Shown here: positions 26,345 through 36,651 of the stretch, piece by piece
How positions within the stretch are numbered: position 1 is the first letter of the stretch
Layout of the letters: each line of letters begins with the position of its first letter
Origin: Bryobacteraceae bacterium CoA2 C42
Lineage (GTDB): Bacteria; Acidobacteriota; Terriglobia; Bryobacterales; Bryobacteraceae
Assembly (NCBI GenBank): GCA_019931245.1
Contig: JAINDL010000045.1
Coordinates: forward strand, 1-64,000
DNA length: 64,000 bases
Reading direction: 5' to 3'
Notes under the pieces: generated by a model
Told to the model about the DNA's origin: nothing
The model's database searches: none
Seen by the model: only the letters and a program-made list of their open reading frames with translations
Made by a program: the position numbers and the translations under genes

Positions 26345-27205
26345 ATGTCCTGGTGGACCCGTAAGACCCCGAGCGTTACGACCGAGCCCGAAGACGAACG
26401 CAAACTGAAAACCGAAGGGCTGTGGGAGAAGTGTGACGGCTGCGGCCAGATCATCTGGAAGAGGGAACTTGAAGAGAACCTGTCGGTGTGCACGCAGTGC
26501 GGCTTTCACTGCAAGCTGAACGCCGAGGAGCGGCTGAACCTGTTATTTGACGATGGGCAGTGGCAGGAACTGGATGCTACGCTCCGTTCGACCGACCCGT
26601 TGCACTTTGTCGACTCGAAACCCTACGCCAGCCGGATGGCCGGCATGGCGAAAACCACCGGGCATCGGGACTCGCTCATCGCGGCGGTGGGCACCATCAA
26701 GGGCCGCCGTGTGCACTGCTGTGCGTTCAATATGAAGTTCATCGGCGGCAGCATGGGTGCAGTCGTGGGCGAAAAGATTGTGCGCGCCATTGAACGCTGC
26801 CTGGCCGAACGGACCCCGCTGCTGATTGTTTCGGCTTCGGGCGGCGCCCGCATGCAGGAGGGCGCCGTCAGCCTGATGCAGATGGCCCGGACCTCGGCCG
26901 CGCTGATGAAACTCGACGAAGCCGGTCTGCCGTTTATCAGCCTGTTGACCGATCCCACCACGGGTGGGGTCACCGCTTCGTTTGCCATGCTCGGCGACCT
27001 GAACATCGGCGAACCTGGCGCTCTGATCGGCTTTGCCGGGCCGCGCGTCATCGAACAGACCATTCGCCAGAAGTTGCCGCCGGGGTTCCAGCGCTCGGAG
27101 TTCCTGGTTGAGAAAGGCTTTCTCGACGCGGTGGTCAAGCGCAGTGACTTACGCGATTTTCTCGCCAACGCCTTCGACTTCTTTCTCGGCCCCGTAGCCC
27201 GTTAA
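26345..27205 (+). CDS. accD: Acetyl-CoA carboxylase carboxyltransferase subunit beta
   Basis: Protein of 286 aa, the beta half of the carboxyltransferase that transfers CO2 from carboxybiotin to acetyl-CoA in the first step of fatty-acid synthesis. The N-terminal four-Cys zinc ribbon is intact (C30, C33, C49, C52). The crotonase-like core follows with FIGGSMGAVVGEKIVRA, SASGGARMQEG (oxyanion-hole glycines), TGGVTASFAMLGD and GPRVIEQTIRQKLP. It has normal length. accA is not in the window. It lies 11 bp behind rlmH. Confidence 0.97.
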   Translation: MSWWTRKTPSVTTEPEDERKLKTEGLWEKCDGCGQIIWKRELEENLSVCTQCGFHCKLNAEERLNLLFDDGQWQELDATLRSTDPLHFVDSKPYASRMAGMAKTTGHRDSLIAAVGTIKGRRVHCCAFNMKFIGGSMGAVVGEKIVRAIERCLAERTPLLIVSASGGARMQEGAVSLMQMARTSAALMKLDEAGLPFISLLTDPTTGGVTASFAMLGDLNIGEPGALIGFAGPRVIEQTIRQKLPPGFQRSEFLVEKGFLDAVVKRSDLRDFLANAFDFFLGPVAR

Positions 27206-27221
27206 TTCAAGGACTACTCCC

Positions 27222-28763
27222 ATGCGCCTGCTGTTGTTTGTCGCTCTGGCCGCTGCTGCCTTCGCCGCCGATTTTGATGTGTTGATCCGGAACGCCCGGG
27301 TCATCGATGGCACCGGCAACCCCTGGTTTCGCGCCGATGTCGGTTTGCGCGCGGACCGCATCGCCGCCATCGGCAACCTGAACGGCAAGACCGCCGGGCT
27401 TACCATCGACGCCCGCGACCGCGTTCTGGCGCCCGGCTTCATCGACGTGCACACGCATCTTGAAGGCGCCGTCGAACTCAATCCGCAGGCGGCCAACTTT
27501 CTCTATCAGGGCGTGACGTCGGTGATCACCGGCAACTGCGGCGGCTCCCGCACCGACCTCGCCGGGTGGTTCAAGCGGCTCGAGGAGATCCGGCTGGGGT
27601 TGAACGTCGGCTCGCTGATCGGCCACAACGCCGTGCGGCGCGATGTGATGGGCACGGCCAATCGCCGGGCGACTCCGGAAGAGATTACGAAGATGCAGGC
27701 CTTGGTCGACCAGGCCATGCGCGACGGCGCCGTGGGTTTTTCAACCGGTCTGATCTATGTTCCCGGCACTTACTCGGATACGCCGGAAGTGGTGGCCCTG
27801 GCGCAGACGGCCGGCAGTTACAACGCGGTCTACGCCAGCCATATGCGCGACGAAGGGCGGAAGGTGAAGGAGGCGATCACCGAAGCGGTCACCGTGGGGA
27901 AGTCCTCCGGACTGCGCGTGCAGATTTCGCACTTCAAGATCGATACGCCGGCCATCTGGGGCTATTCGAAGGAGACCATCGCCCTGGTCGAACAGTTCCG
28001 GCGCGATGGCGTCGATGTCGTCGTCGATCAGTATCCCTACGATCACTCGTCGACCAACCTCGGCATCACGCTGCCCAGTTGGGCGCTGGCCGACGGGCCG
28101 GGGGCGATCAGCGAGCGGCTCCAGTCGCCGGAAACCCGCGCCCGCATCACGCAGGAGATGCGCGCGCAACGGGCGGCGCTGGGTCACCAGGATTACTCGT
28201 ACGCCATTGTCGCCAGCTACAAGCCCAAGCCGGAGTATGAGGGCAAGAACATCGCCGCCATCGCCAAAATCGAGGGCAAGGCCGAAACCGATACGATTCT
28301 CGACATGATCGCGGCGGGCGGCGCGCAGATGGTCTATCACTCGATGGGTGACGAAGACATGCTGCGCATTCTGCAATACCCCAATACGGCGATCGCCAGC
28401 GACGCCGGCGTGCGCGACTTCGGCGTCGGCATGCCCCATCCGCGGGGCTACGGCACTAATCCGCGCGTGCTCGCCGAGTATGTGCGCAAGCGCAAGGTCC
28501 TGACGCTCGAAGACGCCGTCCGGCGCATGACCTCCCTGCCGGCCCGCACCTTCCATCTCAAAGACCGCGGCCACCTGCGCGAAGGCTTTGCCGCCGATCT
28601 CGTGCTGTTTGATCCCGAAAAGGTTCAGGATACGTCCACCTACCAGGCGCCCCACGCCTACGCCGCCGGCTTTGACTACGTCTTCGTCAACGGCCAGGCC
28701 GCCGTGGCCGAGGGTAAGCTCACCGAGACCCGCGCCGGCCGCATTCTCCGCCACCAGCCCTAA
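27222..28763 (+). CDS. Exported D-aminoacylase (N-acyl-D-amino-acid deacylase), paralogue 1
   Basis: Amidohydrolase-superfamily enzyme of 513 aa that removes the acyl group from N-acyl-D-amino acids. Residues 1-15 are a signal peptide, so it acts in the periplasm. Metal-site residues expected from the Alcaligenes D-aminoacylase are all found: H77 and H79 (DVHTH), C106 (TGNCGG), H207 (ASHMRDEG), H237 (ISHFK) and D394 (ASDAG). The C-terminal strand returns to the small beta domain (GFAADLVLFDPEKVQD). It is preceded by AAGGA and lies 16 bp after accD; its stop codon is directly followed by the ATG of the ABC-F gene. A second copy lies at 55051-56613. Confidence 0.93.
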   Translation: MRLLLFVALAAAAFAADFDVLIRNARVIDGTGNPWFRADVGLRADRIAAIGNLNGKTAGLTIDARDRVLAPGFIDVHTHLEGAVELNPQAANFLYQGVTSVITGNCGGSRTDLAGWFKRLEEIRLGLNVGSLIGHNAVRRDVMGTANRRATPEEITKMQALVDQAMRDGAVGFSTGLIYVPGTYSDTPEVVALAQTAGSYNAVYASHMRDEGRKVKEAITEAVTVGKSSGLRVQISHFKIDTPAIWGYSKETIALVEQFRRDGVDVVVDQYPYDHSSTNLGITLPSWALADGPGAISERLQSPETRARITQEMRAQRAALGHQDYSYAIVASYKPKPEYEGKNIAAIAKIEGKAETDTILDMIAAGGAQMVYHSMGDEDMLRILQYPNTAIASDAGVRDFGVGMPHPRGYGTNPRVLAEYVRKRKVLTLEDAVRRMTSLPARTFHLKDRGHLREGFAADLVLFDPEKVQDTSTYQAPHAYAAGFDYVFVNGQAAVAEGKLTETRAGRILRHQP

Positions 28764-30683
<1,920 letters not shown>

Positions 30684-30751
30684 CCGGCCGTGCGCCCCGG
30701 AACTTCCGAAATACCTTGCGATAACTCCCGGGATCCGCAACAATCGGATCA

Positions 30752-33700
30752 ATGTCTCGCTTTCGGGTCTGCTTATTTTTTGCCGTATGTACTGCCTCTC
30801 GTCTCGCCGCGCAGGATGTTACCGGCGCATTAAGTGGCACTGTAACCGACTCCTCGGGCGCCGTGGTGGCCGGAGCCAAGGTGACGGTCTTCAGCACCGC
30901 GCGCGGCGCGGTCGTTTTTGACGGAACGACGAGTGATTCGGGCGCCTACTCCGCCCCCGCTCTCCCCGCCGGAGTCTACTCCCTCCGGGTCGAGGCCAAA
31001 GGCTTCAAACGGGCCGAGGTCTCGTCCGTTACCCTGCAGCTCAAGCAGCGCGCCCGCGTTGACGTGATGCTGACCCTCGGCGATGTCGCCGAAACCATCA
31101 CCGTCGTCGGCGAAGGCCTCGGCCAACTGGAGGCCGAAACCTCGGCGATGGGCGCCGTCATCAACACCTCGCAGGTTAAGGACCTGCCCATGCCGAACCG
31201 CAACATCCTGAACCTGCTCACCCTCGTCGGCGGCGTCTCAAGCGGCGGCGCCGCCACCGGCATCAACGCCTCGCAGCTTTCGATTAACGGCTCCCGCACG
31301 CTCAACTCCGAATTCGCCGTCGACGGCGTCAGCGTCGTCTCCGGCTCCACCGGCGGGGTGGGCCGCATGCCCTCAACGGAAGCCATCCGCGAATTCCGCG
31401 TCCTTACGTCCGGCTACACCGCCGAGTACGGGCGCACCTCCGGCGGCTTCGTCAGCGTCGTCTCCGACAGCGGCACCAACCAGTTCCACGGCAGCCTCTA
31501 CGAATACTTCCGCAACGAAAAGCTCAACGCCAATAACTTCTTCCGCAACCTCCGCGGTCAGGAGCGCCAGTCGGACCGCTTCAACCAGTTCGGCGGCAAA
31601 CTCGGCGGCCCCGTGCGCCTCCCCAAACTCTACAACGGCACCGACCGCAGCTTCTTCTTCTTCAACTACGAGGGGCTCCGCCGCGTCTCGCCCTATAACA
31701 GCCAGTCCACCATCCCCACCGAAGCCGCCCGCCGCGGCGACTTCGCCGCCAACCCCATCTCCCTGTTCGACTCCTCCGCCAACGCCCCCTTCCCCAACAA
31801 CCGCATCCCCGCCTCCCGCCTCGACCCCGCCGCTCAAAAAGTCCTCTCCCTGCTACCCACCCCCAACCAATCCGGCGTCCCCGACCCCGCCAACGGCCGC
31901 ACCCTCAACAACTTCCTCAGCGCCGGCTCGAACGCCACCGTCGATAACCAGTTCACCCTCCGCGGCGACCACTCCATCGGCGCCGCAGCCCGCCTCACCG
32001 GCCGCTACACCACCTTCAGAGTCACCAACCCCAGCGGCCCCATCATCCCCGGCCCCCTCGACTCCCGCGTCGGCGACAGCCTCACCACCGGCCACCAGGT
32101 CTCCCTCTCCTGGACCCACATCTGGTCGCCCCGCATCATCACCGAAGCCTTCGCCGGCTTCCAACGCAATAACCCGCGAATCGATCCCCCCAGCCTCGGC
32201 ATCAACGTCCGCGAAACCCTCGGCATCGAGCGATCTTCCTTCGCCGCCACCCCCATCATGAGCATCAGCGGCTGGCGAGGTCTCGGCATCGATACCAATA
32301 CCTACCGCCGCCAGATTGACAACAACTACCAGGGCTCCTTCGCCCTCACCCGCACCACCGGCGCCCACACCCTCAAAACCGGCCTCCAACTGCGCAAGAA
32401 TCAGTTCAACGTCTTCAACCCCGGCGGCAACTTCGCCGGCGTCTACAACTTCAACGGCGAACTCAGCGCCGCCAACCGCAACCCCGGCAACCCGATTCAC
32501 GCCCTCGGCGACTTCCTCCAGGGCCTCATCGCCACCGCCAACTACGACCTCCCCCAACCCCCCACCGGCCGCCGCAACACCAACCTCGGCCTGTTCGTCC
32601 AGGACGACTGGAAACTCTCCCGTCGCCTTACCCTCAACCTCGGCATCCGCTACGAATACGAATCGCCCATGACCATGTCGAACGACATCTACTCTCGCCT
32701 CGATATCGTCACCGGCAAACTCCTCGTCGCCGGCGTCAACGCCACCCGCTCGCTCAACCTCCAGGCGGCGAAAACCAACTTCGCCCCCCGCGTCGGCTTC
32801 GCCTACTCGCTCGACCCGAAAACCGTCATCCGCACCGGCGCCGGGTCGTTCTTCAGCCAGATCTTTTCAAACCTCGGCGGCGTTGTCACCTACCCCGGCT
32901 TCACCGTCGCCCAGGCCTTCCCCGACCTCGGCGTCGGCGTCCCTCAGCCCTTCCGCTTCTTCCAGGGCATGCCGCTGCTCGCCGTGCAGAACTTCGCCGA
33001 TCCCTTCTTTGTCGAACGCACCGCCACCCTCACCAATCCCCTCAACTCCGGCGCCCAGTTCGGCCAGATCAACCCCATGCCCCGCAGCTACCAGTGGAAC
33101 TTCGGCATCCAGCGCGAAGTCCTCCGCGGCACCGTCGCCGATATCAGCTACGTCGGCAGCCGCGGCAACAACCTGCCGCTGAGCCTCCCGTTCAATCCCA
33201 TCCCCTTCGAACGCGGCGAGGAACTCGCCCGCATCGGCACCGCCGCCGTCAACCAGCAGGCCCGCCGCCTGCCGCTCGTCGGCGGTCTGAACTCCTTCGT
33301 CCACGCCGGTACCTCCAGCTACCACTCGCTCCAACTCAAGGCCGCCAAGCAGTTCTCCCGGACCTTCGGCTGGAACGCTACCTATACCTTCTCGAAATCC
33401 ATCGACGACGGGACCGGCCTATTCAGCTTCTCCCAACCCAACGATGTGGACGGCGGCCAGTTCCCCGCCTTCTTCCGCAATCTCGACCGCGCCCGCTCCA
33501 ACTTCGACCGCCCTCACGTCTTCGCCGGCTCCCTGCAGGTCAAAACCCCCGGCCCCGCCTGGCTTCGCGGCTTCACCATTAGCCCCATTCTCATTGCCCG
33601 CAGCGGTCTGCCCGATACCATCTCGCAAAGCAACCTCTGGCCCGGCGCCAACCAGCAGCGCCCCTTCGTCGTCGGTACCGACGGGCAGGCCAAAGCCCCC

Positions 33701-34108
33701 GCCATGACGCCAGAAGGCCTCGCCGTCCGCTACCTGCTCGCGCCCACCTCCCCCAACTTCCCCTTCCGCCCCGCCGGACCCCTCTTCGCCGGTGCCGGCG
33801 CCAACCGGACCCTCGTGCTCCCCGCTTCGCTCGGGAACCTGGGCCGCAATACCCTCCGCCAAATCGGCGAGTTCAACATCGACCTCGCCGTCTCCCGCAC
33901 CTTCCCCATCAAGGATCGGGTGCGCTTTGAACTTCGCGGCGAAGCCTTCAACTTCCTGAACTACACGAACTTTGAAGGGCCCAATACCAGTCTCAGCGTC
34001 CAGGTGAATCCGGCCGGCCAGGCGTTCTTCAACTCGCCCAGCTTCGGCCTCATCACCTCGGCCAAAGCCGCCCGCTTTATCCAACTGGTTGGCCGCTTCG
34101 AGTTTTAA
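30752..34108 (+). CDS. Oar-type TonB-dependent receptor
   Basis: Outer-membrane protein of 1,118 aa. Signal peptide at 1-20 (SRLAAQ), CarboxypepD_reg-like domain at 22-105 (GALSGTVTDSSGAVVAGAKV, RVEAKGFKRAEV), a plug-like part at about 125-235 (KDLPMPNRNILNLLTLVGG, SEFAVDGVSVVSG, TSGYTAEYGRTSGGFVSVV), and a long barrel with repeated aromatic girdles, ending GRFEF. A family sister of the receptors at 53-3490 and 47875-51279, sharing the FRNEKLNANNFFRN-type motif. No sigma/anti-sigma pair or TonB gene is nearby. It has 68 bp of upstream sequence after the ABC-F gene, so it may have its own promoter. Substrate unknown. Confidence 0.93.
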   Translation: MSRFRVCLFFAVCTASRLAAQDVTGALSGTVTDSSGAVVAGAKVTVFSTARGAVVFDGTTSDSGAYSAPALPAGVYSLRVEAKGFKRAEVSSVTLQLKQRARVDVMLTLGDVAETITVVGEGLGQLEAETSAMGAVINTSQVKDLPMPNRNILNLLTLVGGVSSGGAATGINASQLSINGSRTLNSEFAVDGVSVVSGSTGGVGRMPSTEAIREFRVLTSGYTAEYGRTSGGFVSVVSDSGTNQFHGSLYEYFRNEKLNANNFFRNLRGQERQSDRFNQFGGKLGGPVRLPKLYNGTDRSFFFFNYEGLRRVSPYNSQSTIPTEAARRGDFAANPISLFDSSANAPFPNNRIPASRLDPAAQKVLSLLPTPNQSGVPDPANGRTLNNFLSAGSNATVDNQFTLRGDHSIGAAARLTGRYTTFRVTNPSGPIIPGPLDSRVGDSLTTGHQVSLSWTHIWSPRIITEAFAGFQRNNPRIDPPSLGINVRETLGIERSSFAATPIMSISGWRGLGIDTNTYRRQIDNNYQGSFALTRTTGAHTLKTGLQLRKNQFNVFNPGGNFAGVYNFNGELSAANRNPGNPIHALGDFLQGLIATANYDLPQPPTGRRNTNLGLFVQDDWKLSRRLTLNLGIRYEYESPMTMSNDIYSRLDIVTGKLLVAGVNATRSLNLQAAKTNFAPRVGFAYSLDPKTVIRTGAGSFFSQIFSNLGGVVTYPGFTVAQAFPDLGVGVPQPFRFFQGMPLLAVQNFADPFFVERTATLTNPLNSGAQFGQINPMPRSYQWNFGIQREVLRGTVADISYVGSRGNNLPLSLPFNPIPFERGEELARIGTAAVNQQARRLPLVGGLNSFVHAGTSSYHSLQLKAAKQFSRTFGWNATYTFSKSIDDGTGLFSFSQPNDVDGGQFPAFFRNLDRARSNFDRPHVFAGSLQVKTPGPAWLRGFTISPILIARSGLPDTISQSNLWPGANQQRPFVVGTDGQAKAPAMTPEGLAVRYLLAPTSPNFPFRPAGPLFAGAGANRTLVLPASLGNLGRNTLRQIGEFNIDLAVSRTFPIKDRVRFELRGEAFNFLNYTNFEGPNTSLSVQVNPAGQAFFNSPSFGLITSAKAARFIQLVGRFEF

Positions 34109-34143
34109 ACATACGCTTTACTGCCTAGGAATCTATCAGATCC

Positions 34144-34497
34144 ATGAGTCTCTTCAACCGCTTCTTTCAGTCCGCCGATGACGCGGACTCCTCGCCGCCG
34201 CTCCCTGCCAACCTGCTCGAAATGGAGATGGCCGTCGTCTTCAAACACAGCCAAACCTGCCCCGTCAGCTGGGCCGCCCAGCGGAAAGTGAATCAGTTCG
34301 CGGCGGATCATCCAACGGTTCCACTCTACACAGTGATCGTGCAGAAAAATAGAGAGTTGTCGAATCAGTTGGCCGCCAGTACCGGCGTCCGCCACGAGTC
34401 TCCCCAGGTCCTCGTCTTTCGTCGCGGCAGTGTCACCTCCCACACCTCCCACGAACAGATTACGGTCGACTACCTGGTCGACGCCACCCGGCCCTAG
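34144..34497 (+). CDS. YtxJ/bacilliredoxin-like monothiol protein
   Basis: Thioredoxin-fold protein of 117 aa. The active-site segment FKHSQTCPVSWAA has a single cysteine (C39) in a TCPxS context, as in YtxJ/BrxC, the monothiol bacilliredoxins that remove bacillithiol from S-bacillithiolated proteins. The later VPLYTVIVQKNRELSNQLA and HESPQVLVFRRG segments also match that family, with a cis-Pro region at ESPQ. There is no signal peptide, so it is cytoplasmic. It lies 35 bp after the receptor gene and ahead of the TetR/RND operon. Bacillithiol use by this organism is an inference from this family only. Confidence 0.85.
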   Translation: MSLFNRFFQSADDADSSPPLPANLLEMEMAVVFKHSQTCPVSWAAQRKVNQFAADHPTVPLYTVIVQKNRELSNQLAASTGVRHESPQVLVFRRGSVTSHTSHEQITVDYLVDATRP

Positions 34498-34507
34498 CGG
34501 AAAATAG

Positions 34508-34558
34508 TTGACGAACCGACAGGTCGGTTTGTACCCTGAAAAAGACCGACCGGTCGGT
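34508..34558 (+). promoter_or_regulatory. Promoter with two TetR-type operators ahead of the RND operon
   Basis: Two palindromes with identical half-sites, ACCGAC-NN-GTCGGT, lie at 34515-34528 and 34545-34558. Their centres are 30 bp apart, about three helical turns, so two dimers would sit on the same DNA face. TTGACG (34508-34513) is a good -35 box and TACCCT (34532-34537) a modest -10 at 18-bp spacing, which places the first operator inside the promoter. The second operator lies just before the ATG at 34563 and replaces any Shine-Dalgarno sequence. Autoregulation by the TetR gene is the natural reading. Confidence 0.85.
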
Positions 34559-34562
34559 TTTC

Positions 34563-35141
34563 ATGACCTCCAAATCTGCACTCTCCCGCGCCAAACTCCT
34601 CAACGCCGCCCGCGCCGTCCTCGAATCCCAGGGAGCGCGCGCCCTCACCCTCAATCAAGTCGCTGCGAAAGCGCAACTTAGCAAAGGTGGATTAACCCAT
34701 CACTTTAAGTCAAGGCAGGAGCTTCTCCTCGGCCTGTTCGATCTTGTCGCTGCCACGACGCTCGCCCGCATCGACGCCCTCCTCGACGAAGAGCCCGACG
34801 ATGGCTCTCCCGGCCGCTTCACCCGCGCCTACCTGCGCGCCAACCTCCAGTCCATCCAGACCGGCGAGGCTCTCTCGCTCCGCTCGCTCCTCGAAATGCT
34901 GGTCGCTGAACCCGCTATCGCCCCCCTCCGCCGCGCCCAAATCGTCGCCGATTACAAGCGCCTCGAAACCGATGGCCTCCCGCCCATGCAAGCTCTGGCC
35001 CTCGCTAGCGCCAGCGATGGCTGTCTCACCGAAGTGCTCCTTGGCTTCTGCGACGCCAAGGATCCCAAAGTCACCCTGCTCCATGACTATCTGCTCTCGC
35101 TCACCCGCCACCCGCTCCCGCTTCCCGAGGCCCGCTCATGA
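34563..35141 (+). CDS. TetR/AcrR family transcriptional regulator of the RND pump
   Basis: DNA-binding protein of 192 aa. The N-terminal helix-turn-helix is clear (ARAVLESQGARALTLNQVAAKAQLSKGGLTHHFKSRQELL, residues about 15-56). The C-terminal ligand domain includes GEALSLRSLLEMLVAEP and SDGCLTEVLLGF and ends near residue 192. It is probably a repressor of its own operon, acting on the two palindromes directly upstream. Its stop codon overlaps the ATG of the TolC-like gene (ATGA at 35138-35141), so regulator and pump genes are translationally coupled. The ligand is unknown. Confidence 0.92.
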   Translation: MTSKSALSRAKLLNAARAVLESQGARALTLNQVAAKAQLSKGGLTHHFKSRQELLLGLFDLVAATTLARIDALLDEEPDDGSPGRFTRAYLRANLQSIQTGEALSLRSLLEMLVAEPAIAPLRRAQIVADYKRLETDGLPPMQALALASASDGCLTEVLLGFCDAKDPKVTLLHDYLLSLTRHPLPLPEARS

Positions 35142-36643
35142 CCTGCATTCTCCTTCTCGCCTTCGCCGCCGAACCGCTCACCCTCGGCCATGCCATCGCC
35201 CTGGCCCTCCGGCAGAACCCCGAACTCGTGGCCGAGCGCACCGCCCCGCAGGCGGCCGCCGCCGCTGTCCGGGCCGCCCAGGGCGCCTTTGATCCTGTCC
35301 TCGGTTTCCGCCTCGCCCGGCGCAACGCCGCTACGCCTGCTACCTCCATTCTCCAAGGGGTCAATGGCCGCCTCGACGAACGCCTCTCCACCCAGGCCAC
35401 CACGCTCCGCCAGCGTCTCCCCTGGTTCGGCGCCACGTTCGAGAACACCGTCGAAAACAACCGCATCTCCACCACCAACCCCTTCACCTCTCTCAATCCT
35501 TACTACGCTCCCGTCTGGCGCTCCACCCTTTCGATTCCTCTCTGGCGCTTCCGCCGGGACGACCCCTTCCGCTCCGCCCTCCGCGTCCGCCGCCTGAACC
35601 GGCAGGCCGCCGACCGGGAACTGCAGGCCAAAGTGCTCGATATCGCCGCCCGCGTCGAGGCCGCCTACTGGAGTTGGGTCGCCGCTCTTGAAGCCGAAAC
35701 CGCCGCTACCGCCAGCGTCAACTATGCCCGGGAGGCGCTCGACTCCACCGCTCGCCTCGTCCGGGCCGGCGAACAGGCCGACAACGAACTCGCCGGGGCC
35801 CGCGGCCAGCTCCGCCGCGTGGAAGAGCAGGCCGCGCAGGCCCGCGGAGCGGCTGGAGAAGCTGCCCAGCAGCTCAAGTCCCTGTTGGCGGCCCACGGTT
35901 CGGACCCCATCTGGGAGCAGCAGTGGCGCCCCGTCGAGACGCAGCTTCCTCTCGACGCCAAATCCGCCGGCGAACTGGCCGAACGTGCCCTCCGCTTCCG
36001 GCCCGAACTCGCCGCCGCCGCCCATCGCCTCGCCGCCGAGAAGGAGAGCACCAAACTCGCCGCCGAAGCCCGCAAACCCGCCGTTGACCTCGCGCTCTCC
36101 CGCACCGCCCAGGGGCTGGCCGGCCGCGCCGTGCCGCAGGGCGAACTCTTCCCCGGCTTCTCGCTCGACCCGCCGGGCCAGCTCATCGGTGGCCACGGTC
36201 GGGCCTACTCCCAGGTCTGGCGCAACATCTACCCCACCTACGAAGCCACCCTTACCGTGGAACTCCCGCTCCGCAACCGGGAAGCCGAAGGTCGCTTCGG
36301 CCAGCAGCAGGCGCTTGAACGCCGGGCCGCGGCGCAGCTCCGGCAGCTCGAAGTGCAGACCACCCTCGAAGTCCGCCGCGCCTGGGAATCCTACTCCGCC
36401 GCCCAGTCCCGGGTCCGCGCCGCCGAAGACAGCCAGACCGCCAGCCGCGAGCGCCTCGAAAGCGAACTGCGCCTCTATCGCGAAGGCCAGTCCAACAACC
36501 TCAGCCTCAACGTGCGGCAAGGCGAACTCGCCGAAAGCCAGCAACTCCTCGTCAACGCTCGCCGCACGCTCAACCTCGCCGCCGCGGAACTCCGCCGTGC
36601 CGCCGCCCTCACCCTCGAAACCTTCTCCATCCAGGTCGAATAG
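35138..36643 (+). CDS. TolC-family outer-membrane efflux protein
   Basis: Protein of 501 aa that should form the outer-membrane channel of the tripartite pump encoded here. A short leader (MTCILLLAFAAE) precedes the family's opening helix LGHAIALALRQNPELVAERT. Long Ala/Arg/Glu-rich helices lie at about 165-250 and 385-490, alternating with strand segments such as PVWRSTLSIPLWRF and YEATLTVELPLRN, matching the two-fold TolC repeat. It is coupled to the TetR gene by an ATGA overlap and followed after eight bases by the adaptor gene. Confidence 0.9.
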   Translation: MTCILLLAFAAEPLTLGHAIALALRQNPELVAERTAPQAAAAAVRAAQGAFDPVLGFRLARRNAATPATSILQGVNGRLDERLSTQATTLRQRLPWFGATFENTVENNRISTTNPFTSLNPYYAPVWRSTLSIPLWRFRRDDPFRSALRVRRLNRQAADRELQAKVLDIAARVEAAYWSWVAALEAETAATASVNYAREALDSTARLVRAGEQADNELAGARGQLRRVEEQAAQARGAAGEAAQQLKSLLAAHGSDPIWEQQWRPVETQLPLDAKSAGELAERALRFRPELAAAAHRLAAEKESTKLAAEARKPAVDLALSRTAQGLAGRAVPQGELFPGFSLDPPGQLIGGHGRAYSQVWRNIYPTYEATLTVELPLRNREAEGRFGQQQALERRAAAQLRQLEVQTTLEVRRAWESYSAAQSRVRAAEDSQTASRERLESELRLYREGQSNNLSLNVRQGELAESQQLLVNARRTLNLAAAELRRAAALTLETFSIQVE

Positions 36644-36651
36644 CCGCTCCC

